Numbered from the stretch's first letter, positions 8,193 to 16,122 are shown. The stretch: DNA of 58,685 nt from an uncultured Prevotellaceae bacterium (GCA_900318685.1 ONLL01000042.1:1-58685); one strand, 5' to 3'. A program made the numbers and translations. The notes: generated from the letters alone by a model not told the origin.

Positions 8193-9475
8193 TTCTTGAG
8201 CATCATAGATTCAACAATCGGCTTTCTGAGGCTGAACCACGCGGGTACCGTGGCTGCCAGCACATTGAGCACGCAGCAGGCCAGCAGGGCGATGGCGAAG
8301 ATGGCGGGGCCGAAGAACATCTCGCCCTCGATGACGGGCACCGCGCCGTAGAGCTTGCTGTTGTCGGAGAAGACGTAGAACACCCAGTCGCGCCAGGCGT
8401 AGAGGGCCGTCCATGCCAGACAAAGCCCGATGATGCCGCCGAAGAGCGTCAGCACGAGGTTCTCGCCGACGACCTGCCCCAGCAGCGTGCGCCGCTTGGC
8501 GCCAAAGGCCTTGCGCACAGCCATCTCGGGCAGCCGCCGCTCCATGCGGCTGGCCACCATGCCGCTCAGGTTCAGCGCAGGCACGAGCAGCAGAAGCAGG
8601 ATGGAGGGCACTACATACCAGATGAGATCCTTGTTCCAGGCGTTGAACACACCGCCGATGCTTTCCCACACCTTACTGTAATGGCTCTGCAGGTGGCGCG
8701 AGACCATGCTGACGGGCTGGTCCGTGTGGACGCTGTTATAGCGGGCCTCCACCTCCTTCATCTCCCGTATGAACGCCTCGTGCCTGTCGGCCGGCACGCT
8801 GAACGTGACATCGAGAATGGCTTGTCGCCACGTCATGCCCCATTCATTGTGCAGTATATTTGACGAATAGGGACTCCAGACGTCAGCCACGCTCTCCTCC
8901 ATCAGGGCGCTGGGTGTCTCCACCACGCCACAGACACGGCTCTCGTAGTTGTTGATGCTGACCGTGCGGCCCACGGCCTTGGCTCCCCTACCGAAGATCA
9001 GGTCACGGATTTCCTCGGTGATGACCACCACGTTGCGCCCGTTGTCGAAGTCGTCCTGTGTGAACGGGCCACCTTCCGTGAAGTGGTAGTCGTAGAGACG
9101 GAAGAAACCAGGCTCGGTCAGCTTGAGGTTGACGGAGTGGTCGTGCAGGCCGTCAGCCAGCTTGATGTGCGAGTCCTCGCCGAAGAAGCTGGCTGTTGCG
9201 GCTGTCATGCATTCTGGAGTCTTCATCTGCAGGAACAGGGCGAACACCTCGTGTGTCAGATTTGCCCCGCGCAGGGTGTCGCTCTTCAGCGGCAGGAAGT
9301 CCAGGTAGTACGTCTGGCTGCGATGCACCTCGGGCGCAATGTCGGCCACCTTTACATAATACACTTCGGCAATGAGCATCACGAAGGCCACGGCCAGTGC
9401 CGTACCTGCGATGTACATTGCTGAATAGAGTTTCTCCTCGCGCATCAAGGCGAGGACCTGTCGGATAATTCTCAT
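8189..9475 (-). CDS. FtsX/MacB-type ABC permease, type B, pair 2
   Basis: 428 residues starting MRIIRQVLALMREEKLYS, the short unaltered type B N-terminus. One membrane segment (MYIAGTALAVAFVMLIAEVY), a periplasmic domain, then the FtsX domain with LPEMAVRKAFGAKRRTLLGQ. The pattern NLSGMVASRMERR just before the coupling motif is shared with both other type B proteins. It forms an overlapping pair with the type A gene downstream. Type A and B proteins probably heterodimerise; this is inferred from pairing and translational coupling. Confidence 0.9.
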   Translation of the reverse strand: MRIIRQVLALMREEKLYSAMYIAGTALAVAFVMLIAEVYYVKVADIAPEVHRSQTYYLDFLPLKSDTLRGANLTHEVFALFLQMKTPECMTAATASFFGEDSHIKLADGLHDHSVNLKLTEPGFFRLYDYHFTEGGPFTQDDFDNGRNVVVITEEIRDLIFGRGAKAVGRTVSINNYESRVCGVVETPSALMEESVADVWSPYSSNILHNEWGMTWRQAILDVTFSVPADRHEAFIREMKEVEARYNSVHTDQPVSMVSRHLQSHYSKVWESIGGVFNAWNKDLIWYVVPSILLLLLVPALNLSGMVASRMERRLPEMAVRKAFGAKRRTLLGQVVGENLVLTLFGGIIGLCLAWTALYAWRDWVFYVFSDNSKLYGAVPVIEGEMFFGPAIFAIALLACCVLNVLAATVPAWFSLRKPIVESMMLKK

Positions 9476-9508
9476 ATTTGACTATTTCACGATTTGACTA
9501 TTTGACAG
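9476..9508 (-). repeat. 16-bp direct repeats in the leader of the pair-2 permease gene
   Basis: Immediately before the start codon the minus strand reads GTCAAATAGTCAAATC, then GTGAAATAGTCAAAT and ATG, a 16-bp period made of 8-base units. The same arrangement precedes the pair-1 type B gene at 12293, so the leader was probably copied along with the gene. Confidence 0.55.
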
Positions 9509-9523
9509 CCGAGCACTGCCGAT

Positions 9524-10870
9524 TCACTCGTCTCTCAGCGCATGGGTGATTCTCGTCCCGATAATCTTCACGGCGGGAATGGCGGTGCCGATGAGGACGG
9601 TGAACAGCATAATCAGGTAGACAACGGCGGAGACCACAAGGAAGTGGGGCCAGAAGTGTTCGGGCCACGCTTTGTCCGTAGGAAGTATGGCTGCATCGAT
9701 GGTGTAGAGCGTTTCGCAGTACTCTTCTCCGTTGTACACCTGGATGCCGCTGTGAGCATAGTTGAGGTAGATGACGAGGCCGACGACAACGGCGGCAGTG
9801 GCCAGCAGGGCGTTACGCCACAGGAAATCGAAGAGCAGACGCCCACGGGTGGCTCCGAAGGCCCGGCGCACACCGCACTCCTCCGTGCGCCGCTTGGCAT
9901 GGAGCCACACGGTGCCGATGACCGCCAGCATCAGGTTTATGAGGAAGAACAGCGCCAGCGCCAAGCTACGGTTCACCTCCTGCGTGCGTCCGTCGTCGAG
10001 TTCGAGCCGCTTCAGATACTCGTCGAAGGTCGTGATGCGGCTGATGCGGCTGAAGCCCATCTGTCCGCTGCGTATCAGTTCCTGACTGTGCTCCTCCACA
10101 AAGCGATGGGCGTTCAGTCCCTTCTTCAGGCGAATGACGTATCGGCATGTTGTGTACTGTTGTTTTTGGGGCTTGATGATCATAGAGTGTATCGTGTTGG
10201 ACACCGACATGCGGAAGTCCTCCACCACACCGGCCACAATCGCCTCGATGGCAGGGTCGTAGCAGATGGTGAGGCGGCGCCCCACCACATCGGCTGTGCC
10301 AAACAGGGCGATGGCACCCGAGCGTGTCAGCACCACCTGCTGCTCCTGATACGAAAGACGCGAGAGCTCAGCTGCCGACGGACTGCCGGGCAGGGGCTTC
10401 AGCCCGTAGGTCTCGAAGAAGCGGGCATCGCTGTTGAAGTTGATGACTGCCAGATAGAGGGTGTCGCCGCCGGCAACGCACTCGTTGAAAGCCGGACGAC
10501 TATAGCCCACGGCACCGAACTCTTGCTCGTAGAGATAGGCCGACTCCACGCCCTCCACGCTAGTCAGCTGGCGCAGTATCTGATCGCGGCGCTTTTCAGT
10601 CATCTCGTAGGGGTCCTGCGGGACACCGTCCACGAGTTCATCCCAACTGCCGTTCACCTCGGTTTCGGCATAGAGCAGTTGGCCGCTATCGTAGCCCAGT
10701 GGCAGGCTGCGATAGTAGAGGTTGACCACAGCAGGATCGAACACCGCCCATGCCACGAGGGTGATGATGACGAGCTCGAGGAACAAAAGGCCCACAAACC
10801 CACCCCCTGCCCCTCCCGAGGGGAGGGGGGATCGGTTTGTTCTATACGCTGTATTTGTTTCTTTCTTCAT
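9524..10870 (-). CDS. FtsX/MacB-type ABC permease, type A, pair 1, with element-derived N-terminus
   Basis: 448 residues. After an unusual N-terminus containing NRSPLPSGGAGGGFVG comes the type A anchor LLFLELVIITLVAWAVFDPA, a periplasmic domain with QVVLTRSGAIALFGTADVVG, and the FtsX domain with EECGVRRAFGATRGRLLFDF. Compared with the paralogue at 6894-8192, the first segment (about 25 residues) is replaced by the translated arm of the element at 10799-10945, which also provides the start region. It lies between the type B genes at 10949 and 8189; 48 bp separate it from the latter. Confidence 0.88.
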   Translation of the reverse strand: MKKETNTAYRTNRSPLPSGGAGGGFVGLLFLELVIITLVAWAVFDPAVVNLYYRSLPLGYDSGQLLYAETEVNGSWDELVDGVPQDPYEMTEKRRDQILRQLTSVEGVESAYLYEQEFGAVGYSRPAFNECVAGGDTLYLAVINFNSDARFFETYGLKPLPGSPSAAELSRLSYQEQQVVLTRSGAIALFGTADVVGRRLTICYDPAIEAIVAGVVEDFRMSVSNTIHSMIIKPQKQQYTTCRYVIRLKKGLNAHRFVEEHSQELIRSGQMGFSRISRITTFDEYLKRLELDDGRTQEVNRSLALALFFLINLMLAVIGTVWLHAKRRTEECGVRRAFGATRGRLLFDFLWRNALLATAAVVVGLVIYLNYAHSGIQVYNGEEYCETLYTIDAAILPTDKAWPEHFWPHFLVVSAVVYLIMLFTVLIGTAIPAVKIIGTRITHALRDE

Positions 10871-10945
10871 ATTTCTGTCTTTATGATTCTTGTTCTGTTA
10901 TTGTCTATCTAAACTCCCCTCCCCTCGGGAGGGGCAGGGGGTGGG
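10799..10945. repeat. Inverted-repeat (MITE-like) element at the pair-1 permease junction
   Basis: Arms at 10799-10830 and 10914-10945 share the outer sequence CCCACCCCCTGCCCCTCCCG in inverted orientation around an AT-rich core of about 80 bp. Length and arms match the element at 5859-6004. The right end is 3 bases from the stop of the upstream permease (10949-10951), and the left arm is translated as the N-terminus of the downstream permease. Confidence 0.75.
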
Positions 10946-10948
10946 TCT

Positions 10949-12292
10949 TTACCTCTTCTCCATCATCGCCTCCACAATCGGTTTCCTCAGGCTCCACCAA
11001 GCGGGCACCACGGCGGCTAGCAGATTGAGCAGCAGGACAGCGACGAAAGCCCCGATGAAGAGCGTGGGGGCAAAAAGCATTTCGCCCTCCACGATGGGTG
11101 CTGTGCTGAGCGTACTGTTGTCGAAGAACATACCCAGTATCTGCGTGCGCAGTCCGTAGATAGCTGTCCACGACAGGACGAGGCCGATGATACCGCCGAT
11201 GGTGGTCAGCACCAGATTCTCTGTCACTACTTGACTGAGGAGTGTCGAGCGTCGTGCTCCGAAGGTCTTGCGCACCGCCATCTCTGCCGAGCGCCGCTCC
11301 ATGCGACCCGCCACGATGCCACAGAGGTTAAGGGCAGGCACGAAGAGCAGCACGAAGAGGATGCCGGCATAGTGCTTGATGAGCTGCCAGCCCGTCACCG
11401 TGCTCAGTGAACCTTCGCGGTTCTCGGTCTTCAGCACGTGCATGGGGTGGGTCTCCATGTCCCGAGTGAGCACCAGTTTCCTTTTAGGATCTCCGCCAAA
11501 GCTGAACGCATCCAGCACTTCGGGATGGGCTTGCTGCGTGCGAGCCGCCACGTCGTCCAGTTCCTGATTCAATGCTTGCAGGTGGGCATCGTCCTTCACG
11601 GTGGCCACGATGGAGTAGATGCCCTGATAGGGGCTCCCCATGACCACAGCGTTCATGAAGGGCTGGATGATGTCGGCATAGCTGTCGGGCGTGAGTTGAC
11701 TGCCGCCACGGAAGACGCCCACCACACGCACTTCAGGTCCGCTCTCCATCTCCACAATCTTTCCCACGGCATCGACGCCCTTGCCGAAAAGTCGCTCGGC
11801 CAGGGCATCGCTGATGACGCAGACTTTTTCGTTGTCGTCCACCTCCTTACTGGTAAAAGGTCTGCCGCTCACGAAGTCGTATTCATAGATATGGAAGAAG
11901 TCGGCACTAACCTGGTTGCGAACGACGTCCAGGTAGTCATCCTTTCCGCGCACCACAAAGGAGTGGCATTTGCCCAATGTCTTACCCGTTCCTGCTGCCA
12001 ACAGCGTGGGCGAGCAGTACTCGATGTTCGGGCTGGGCTTGAACCACTCCTCGTAGGCCTGAGCACTGAAGCCAGTCTGCCCCTTGGCCCCGTTGTCGGC
12101 CTCGATGCGCAGTCCCTCGAAGTAGATGGTACGCGCGCGGTTCCTTTCTGGGTAGACGGGCGCCAGCTTGATATAATACACTACGGCCATCACCATCGTG
12201 AAGGCAATGGCCAAGGCCGTACCTACGATGTAGATAGAGGAGAAAAGCTTTTCCTCGCGAATCAGGGCGAGGGCCTGTCGAATCACTTTCAT
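10949..12292 (-). CDS. FtsX/MacB-type ABC permease, type B, pair 1 (first gene of the operon)
   Basis: 447 residues, start MKVIRQALALIREEKLFS. Membrane segment IYIVGTALAIAFTMVMAVVY, periplasmic domain, and an FtsX domain with SAEMAVRKTFGARRSTLLSQ. It is the promoter-proximal gene: a sigma-54-type promoter lies 40-55 bp upstream and two dyads lie further up. It closely resembles 8189-9475 and 4536-5930, which supports a history of tandem pair duplication. Confidence 0.9.
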   Translation of the reverse strand: MKVIRQALALIREEKLFSSIYIVGTALAIAFTMVMAVVYYIKLAPVYPERNRARTIYFEGLRIEADNGAKGQTGFSAQAYEEWFKPSPNIEYCSPTLLAAGTGKTLGKCHSFVVRGKDDYLDVVRNQVSADFFHIYEYDFVSGRPFTSKEVDDNEKVCVISDALAERLFGKGVDAVGKIVEMESGPEVRVVGVFRGGSQLTPDSYADIIQPFMNAVVMGSPYQGIYSIVATVKDDAHLQALNQELDDVAARTQQAHPEVLDAFSFGGDPKRKLVLTRDMETHPMHVLKTENREGSLSTVTGWQLIKHYAGILFVLLFVPALNLCGIVAGRMERRSAEMAVRKTFGARRSTLLSQVVTENLVLTTIGGIIGLVLSWTAIYGLRTQILGMFFDNSTLSTAPIVEGEMLFAPTLFIGAFVAVLLLNLLAAVVPAWWSLRKPIVEAMMEKR

Positions 12293-12325
12293 ATTTGACT
12301 ATTTGACGATTTTACTATTTGACAA
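12293..12325 (-). repeat. 16-bp direct repeats in the operon leader
   Basis: The minus strand reads GTCAAATAGTAAAATC, then GTCAAATAGTCAAAT and ATG. This is nearly the same sequence and spacing as the leader at 9476-9508. It lies between the predicted sigma-54 start site and the first codon. Confidence 0.55.
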
Positions 12326-12331
12326 TGTACC

Positions 12332-12347
12332 TGCCAAAACCGTGCCA
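12332..12347 (-). promoter_or_regulatory. Sigma-54 (-24/-12) promoter of the permease operon
   Basis: The minus strand reads TGGCACG-GTTT-TGGCA. The consensus is TGGCACG-N4-TTGCA, so there is a single mismatch, and the invariant GG and GC doublets are present at the right spacing. Transcription would begin near 12321 and run through the permeases, ATPase, TolC and adaptor genes. No TAnnTTTG box suits this gene as well. Confidence 0.7.
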
Positions 12348-12387
12348 AACTCTTAACTTATTGATAATCAACATCGCCCCAAAATGA

Positions 12388-12428
12388 AGTGTCCACTTCT
12401 GGACACTCACGGTGTCCGGAAATGGACA
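12388..12428. promoter_or_regulatory. Two tandem dyads, likely enhancer-binding-protein sites
   Basis: Two copies of TGTCC-N6-GGACA lie at 12390-12405 and 12413-12428, with centres 23 bp apart. The first extends to a perfect AGTGTCCA/TGGACACT palindrome. They sit about 45-95 bp upstream of the sigma-54 promoter, the usual position for activator binding. The activator gene is not in the window. Confidence 0.65.
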
Positions 12429-12511
12429 ATGGCAAGCTTTGTAGCGTGATTCTCTTGTCCGCTTTTAGAAAGTTTATTGCCCATTTCGCATGTCATTTCA
12501 AAAATTATGTG

Positions 12512-12519
12512 TATCTTTG
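12512..12519 (+). promoter_or_regulatory. -7 box of the DUF3791/DUF3990 cassette
   Basis: TATCTTTG matches TAnnTTTG and lies about 32 bp upstream of the ATG at 12551. The -33 region has no clear TTG. Confidence 0.55.
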
Positions 12520-12550
12520 CACGCAGAATGTGCAACACAACGAAGAGGAT

Positions 12551-12775
12551 ATGACATACAGCATGACAGACAAGATGGAGTGGACGCTTATCTTCACATT
12601 GGAGTTTGGGCGACACTTCGGGCTGACGCTCAAGCAGGCGTTTAACTACCTCAACCGTTACGGCGGCATTAAATTTGTCGATGAGCACTACGACTACTGC
12701 CATACGCAGTCGTTCCAGTCAATGGTCTCCGACATGGCAGAGTACTGCCACAGGAAAGGAGGGGCGCTCGTATGA
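12551..12775 (+). CDS. DUF3791 family protein (probable antitoxin partner)
   Basis: 74 residues, helical, with the family pattern FTLEFGRHFGLTLKQAFNYL, NRYGGIKFVDEHYDYCHTQS, then VSDMAEYC. DUF3791 genes are small and usually precede a DUF3990 gene, as here. The start at 12551 follows GAAGAGGAT; an ORF from 12389 would begin upstream of the promoter. Function is unproven; the antitoxin role is inferred from size and gene order next to an ADP-ribosyltransferase-like partner. Divergent from the permease operon, with about 250 bp of shared upstream region. Confidence 0.75.
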   Translation: MTYSMTDKMEWTLIFTLEFGRHFGLTLKQAFNYLNRYGGIKFVDEHYDYCHTQSFQSMVSDMAEYCHRKGGALV

Positions 12776-13118
12776 GAAGGTAGAGCAACTGGAGTCCGGC
12801 TTCCCCATTGTTCTTACATACGAGGCTGACGATGCTGCTATGGCCGAACTGAAAGTTCTTCGTTTCGACGAATACAGCGAGGAATGGGCCAAATTCATCC
12901 TTCTGAACCGGAACAACGCCAGCCGTCAGGCGGCTCACGACTATGACATCGTCATCGGCCCCATCGCTAACGACCGCGTGGGCGTGCAGCTTTGGAAATA
13001 TGAGAGCCGCACCATTGACCTGCCCACGCTTGTCCATAACCTCCGCAACATGCGCGGCATCACCTTTCAATACTACTTCGGCACTGAACGTGCCATCAAA
13101 ATCTTGAAGAGACTATGA
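12771..13118 (+). pseudogene. DUF3990 family protein, 5'-truncated
   Basis: The frame ending at 13118 carries the C-terminal two thirds of DUF3990: IVLTYEADDAAMAELKVLRF, EYSEEWAKFILLNRNN, HDYDIVIGPIANDRVGVQLW and QYYFGTERAIKIL. The normal start, about 40 residues with the HG motif and FGxGFYLT segment of the ART-like fold, is absent, and no start codon opens this frame except an ATG at 12675 inside DUF3791. The stop of DUF3791 runs straight into mid-domain DUF3990 sequence, so a deletion of roughly 120 bp is likely. A fused or frameshifted product cannot be excluded. Confidence 0.65.
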
Positions 13119-13336
13119 ACGAGAACGAACTGATGAAACTCGATATGGTGAAGAGCCTTGCCCTGCTACTCATGGACGACCAGCCGCAGCTCACTATGGA
13201 GCAGGCCCTTGCTACTGTCATCAACTCTGATACCTATCAGCGCCTGCAAAGCGATGCCACTGGCCTGTATCACCAGAGTGCTCGCTACGTCTATAGTTTC
13301 CTGTACTGCGAGTTGAAAACAGGCCGAGTCGGGTAG
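13115..13336 (+). CDS. Small helical protein, third gene of the DUF3791/DUF3990 cassette
   Basis: 73 residues, predicted all-helical, with MKLDMVKSLALLLMDD and a C-terminal HQSARYVYSFLYCELKTG. Its ATG overlaps the TGA of the DUF3990 remnant by 4 bp, so it was translated with it. Similar small proteins follow DUF3990 in other Bacteroidales, and the C-terminal half looks DUF3791-like. I do not know its function. Confidence 0.6.
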   Translation: MNENELMKLDMVKSLALLLMDDQPQLTMEQALATVINSDTYQRLQSDATGLYHQSARYVYSFLYCELKTGRVG

Positions 13337-13502
13337 CATCCAAATATTGTCTGAATTGTCCTCCAAAATAGAAAGACTACGTCAAGAAAATTGGGCAAAA
13401 ATCGGGGTTCCCAGACTTTGCATTCTAGAAAGCGGCACAAGGCAGACTAAGGTCCGCCACCCCTCATTTGAGCCAAAACAGGCAGGAAAATGCCCAAAAA
13501 CG

Positions 13503-13700
13503 AGTTTACGGTCGCTCGTTTCGGACTTTGCAGTCGCTAGTATGGCACTTTGCGGTTGTTAGTATGGCACTTTGCGGTCGCTAGTATGGCACTTTGACTA
13601 CGTTCCCACGGTGGGAATGATACGCTCCCAGCGTGGGAACGATAGCAAACTCCGCAACTAGCGTGACCAAACTCGCCTACTTTCGACCCTATTTTCCCGT
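13503..13700. repeat. Array A: degenerate tandem repeats with a 22-bp period
   Basis: Units start at 13503, 13525, 13547 and 13569, each 22 bp; the last three share ACTTTGC, then GT-GCTAG-like sequence, and TATGGC at the end. The phase continues with degraded units: GGGAATGATA (13613) and GGGAACGATA (13635) are 22 bp apart, as are two AAACTC blocks near 13647 and 13669. A GTTCCCAC/GTGGGAAC inverted repeat (13602-13640) is embedded. There are no spacers, so it is not CRISPR. Confidence 0.8.
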
Positions 13701-14138
13701 CTGGCAGCCATTTTTCTCGCCAAAAACGCTCTCCGAAATCACCATTTTAAGCTCTCAAAACGCCCATTTTCAGCTCTTTTCGAAGGCTCATAAGCCCGTC
13801 CAAACTTACAACACACTCATTCCCAGTGACTTGCAAGTTCTCCAAAACTCGCTCATTTACGACCAGACGGTCACAAAATCGCAAGAGGCCCCTTCTCGCG
13901 AGAGCATTTGTAAAAACTATTCCAAATCACTTGTTGAATAAATTTTGGGCGCATGAAAGCAATGCAGAGCCCTGCTTTGCCTATAGGTGCAGCATTCTTT
14001 CGGCAAAGACGCTGACAACAAACAACTGAACGAAAAAAGTGGGAAATGGACGAGGTTGCCAAATGGCGGTTTAGAGAGAAGGCGGAATAATGCCCTGGTA
14101 AACATGTTGCCTTTGGCACTATTCCGCCATTCTGCCGA
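13701..14138. other. Intergenic stretch without a recognisable gene
   Basis: AT-rich DNA between array A and the convergent DUF3467 gene. Short ORFs on both strands have no family features, start signals or coding bias. Many clusters such as TTTTCGAAGGC and CTCGCGAGAG look like decayed sequence. No tRNA or convincing terminator was seen. Confidence 0.5.
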
Positions 14139-14465
14139 TTAAGCCTCGCCGCCCTTCACATTAAAAGGGGCAATGGTGCGGCCCTCATTGCTGGGCTGGG
14201 GCATCTTGATCTGCCCGAAGGTGCGCTCATAGCGCATGATGTTCTCCTGCAGGGCTCCCAGCAGACGCTTGGCATGCTCCGGAGCGAGGATGACACGGCT
14301 GCGCACCTGAGCCTTGGGCAGGCCAGGGAGCATGCGGGCAAAGTCGACAATAAACTCACTCGAGGAATGAGTGATGATGGCAAAGTTTGCGTACTCGCCC
14401 TGAGCCTTGTCAGGGGTCAGTTCTATCTGCAGCCCTTGCTGCTTCTGTTCGTTTTCGTTGTTCAT
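14139..14465 (-). CDS. DUF3467 family protein
   Basis: 108 residues. The family core is clear: LQIELTPDKAQGEYANFAII, HSSSEFIVDFARMLPGLPKA, VRSRVILAPEHAKRLLGAL, then YERTFGQI. DUF3467 proteins are small cytoplasmic proteins of unknown role found across Bacteroidetes. The start at 14465 (MNNENEQKQQG) is preferred over an ORF start at 14528 because the promoter at 14494-14524 lies between. Monocistronic by appearance, convergent with the DUF3791 cassette. Confidence 0.85.
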   Translation of the reverse strand: MNNENEQKQQGLQIELTPDKAQGEYANFAIITHSSSEFIVDFARMLPGLPKAQVRSRVILAPEHAKRLLGALQENIMRYERTFGQIKMPQPSNEGRTIAPFNVKGGEA

Positions 14466-14493
14466 TGTTCTATTAAGTTTAAGAATGGAGATG

Positions 14494-14524
14494 CAAAGGT
14501 AATACTTTCCCTTGGCATCCCCAA
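14494..14524 (-). promoter_or_regulatory. Promoter of the DUF3467 gene
   Basis: Minus strand TACCTTTG (complement of 14494-14501) matches TAnnTTTG. TTG at 14522-14524 lies 20 bases upstream. Confidence 0.65.
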
Positions 14525-14555
14525 GCAATTGGTAACTAAATAAACTTAAAAAAGC

Positions 14556-16061
14556 CTATCCGCAATGGAAATAGCGGGTGACAAGCTTCTGAATCTCCTC
14601 CGGATAGCTCTCGATATCGCTGCGAAGCGTCTTGTCGTCATAGGCTCGGAGCTGGGCAATGATGCCGTCGATCATAGCTGGAGAGAAGACGCCATGCTCC
14701 TCGAACACCTTGCGCTGCCGCTCGAGACAGTCAGCAGAAGCCACACACGAGTCGGGCAGCTGAGCCAGCGTCTGCAGCCGGTCGGCATTCTCAGCAGCGT
14801 GGATATTGACGTTCACATAAGTGCGTTCAGCCAGCTCAAGGGCATCGTCCATCTCAAAACCGTGACGACAGGCCACACAAAGACCGGCCAGCAGCTGGTA
14901 GAGATCGGCAGAGCCATCGGGCGAGCGCATCTCCACGGTCTGCTTCTGGCTGGTGTCGAAATGGCTCTCAGGCTCCAGAGGGTTGGCCTGACGGCTCATG
15001 TCGACATCGGCAGCCCACCCTAGCGGCACACGCACGAGGACAGAACGGTTGCGGTCGCCCCAGCACACGTTCGTCGGAGCCTCCTGATGGGGCACCAAGC
15101 GGAAGTAACTCATAGGATTCTTATTGCCAAAGGCCGTGATGGCAGGTGCGAGGTCCATCATGCCGGCAATCATGCGACGGGCGCTCTCAGAGAGCACACC
15201 ATGATTCAGCATCTGGTTCTGCCCGTCCTTCATCATGCGCATGTGGATATGCAGACCTGAGCCGGCCTTGCCCGTGGTAATCTTCGGAGCGAAGGTGACA
15301 TCATAGCCCAGCTGATAGGCAAGGTTGCGAATGATCCACTTGGCCAGCATCAGTTGGTCGGCAGCCTGCTCCACAGGCACGGGCAGGAACTCGATCTCGT
15401 TCTGCTCGTAGTTTTGCCCGTCGAGCGAGAAGTTGCCCACCTCCGAGTGTCCGTACTTGATCTTACCGCCAGCCTGCGCGATGTACTGCATGCACTGGGT
15501 GCGGAAGTCACCACCCTTGGCATAGGGGGCCGACTCATGGTAGCCACGCTGATCCTGGGCGGGGAACACTCCCTCATCGTCGCTGATGACATAGTACTCG
15601 AGCTCGCCCATAGCCTGAAACTCCATGCCTGTGACCTCCTTGAAAGCCTCGGCAGCCTTATGAAGGGTATGCTCGGGCGAGGAAGCCAGAGGATGGCCGT
15701 CCTTGTCGAAGTAGGAGCAGAGCATGGTGACCGTGGGAATCTCGGCGAAGGGATCGAGGAAGGCGGTGCGGAAACGCGGCAGGACATAGAGGTCGCTAGA
15801 CCCTGCCTGTATGAAGGAGAAGAGACTGGAGCCGTCGACGCGCTCGCCACAGGTGAGTATGGTGTTGAGATAGTCGAGGTCGTTGATGACGAAGTTGAGC
15901 GTCTTCAGCCGTCCGTCGCCACCCGGGTACATGAAGTTCACCATGTGGATGTCGCTGTCGACGATGTAGCGGATGATGTCGTCCTTGGTAAACTCGGCTG
16001 AAGGTTTCTGCAGTGCCACCACGAGGGGATTGGCATTCAATATAAGATGTGGGTTGTCCAT
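14556..16061 (-). CDS. Glutamine synthetase family protein
   Basis: 501 residues of the GSI-like class, which condenses glutamate and ammonia using ATP. Visible active-site blocks: MGELEYYVI and EVGNFSLDGQ/EIEFLP (metal-binding glutamates), GKAGSGLHIHMRM (ATP/metal histidine loop), YFRLVPHQEAPTNVCWGDRN (substrate arginine region) and VEMRSPDGSADLYQLLAG near the C-terminus. I see no typical adenylylation tyrosine block, so regulation by adenylylation is unlikely. The start at 16061 is preferred because the -7 box at 16092-16099 overlaps the alternative start at 16094. The related glutamate-polyamine ligases look similar, so substrate is not certain. Confidence 0.87.
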   Translation of the reverse strand: MDNPHLILNANPLVVALQKPSAEFTKDDIIRYIVDSDIHMVNFMYPGGDGRLKTLNFVINDLDYLNTILTCGERVDGSSLFSFIQAGSSDLYVLPRFRTAFLDPFAEIPTVTMLCSYFDKDGHPLASSPEHTLHKAAEAFKEVTGMEFQAMGELEYYVISDDEGVFPAQDQRGYHESAPYAKGGDFRTQCMQYIAQAGGKIKYGHSEVGNFSLDGQNYEQNEIEFLPVPVEQAADQLMLAKWIIRNLAYQLGYDVTFAPKITTGKAGSGLHIHMRMMKDGQNQMLNHGVLSESARRMIAGMMDLAPAITAFGNKNPMSYFRLVPHQEAPTNVCWGDRNRSVLVRVPLGWAADVDMSRQANPLEPESHFDTSQKQTVEMRSPDGSADLYQLLAGLCVACRHGFEMDDALELAERTYVNVNIHAAENADRLQTLAQLPDSCVASADCLERQRKVFEEHGVFSPAMIDGIIAQLRAYDDKTLRSDIESYPEEIQKLVTRYFHCG

Positions 16062-16091
16062 AGGAATAAAGAGGTTTTGGTTATTTGGGTG

Positions 16092-16122
16092 CAAAGTTAC
16101 AACTTTTATTCTATTTGGGCAA
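16092..16122 (-). promoter_or_regulatory. Promoter of the glutamine synthetase gene
   Basis: Minus strand TAACTTTG (complement of 16092-16099) is a full TAnnTTTG match, with TTG at 16120-16122 about 20 bases upstream. Confidence 0.7.

Noticed and set aside
9542-10912. Long plus-strand ORF of 456 codons
   Set aside because: Antisense to a clear FtsX-type permease; His/Asp/Glu-rich composition typical of a reverse-strand shadow.
13633-14119. Several short ORFs on both strands between the DUF3990 cassette and the DUF3467 gene
   Set aside because: No coding signature, and they overlap each other and the repeat array.
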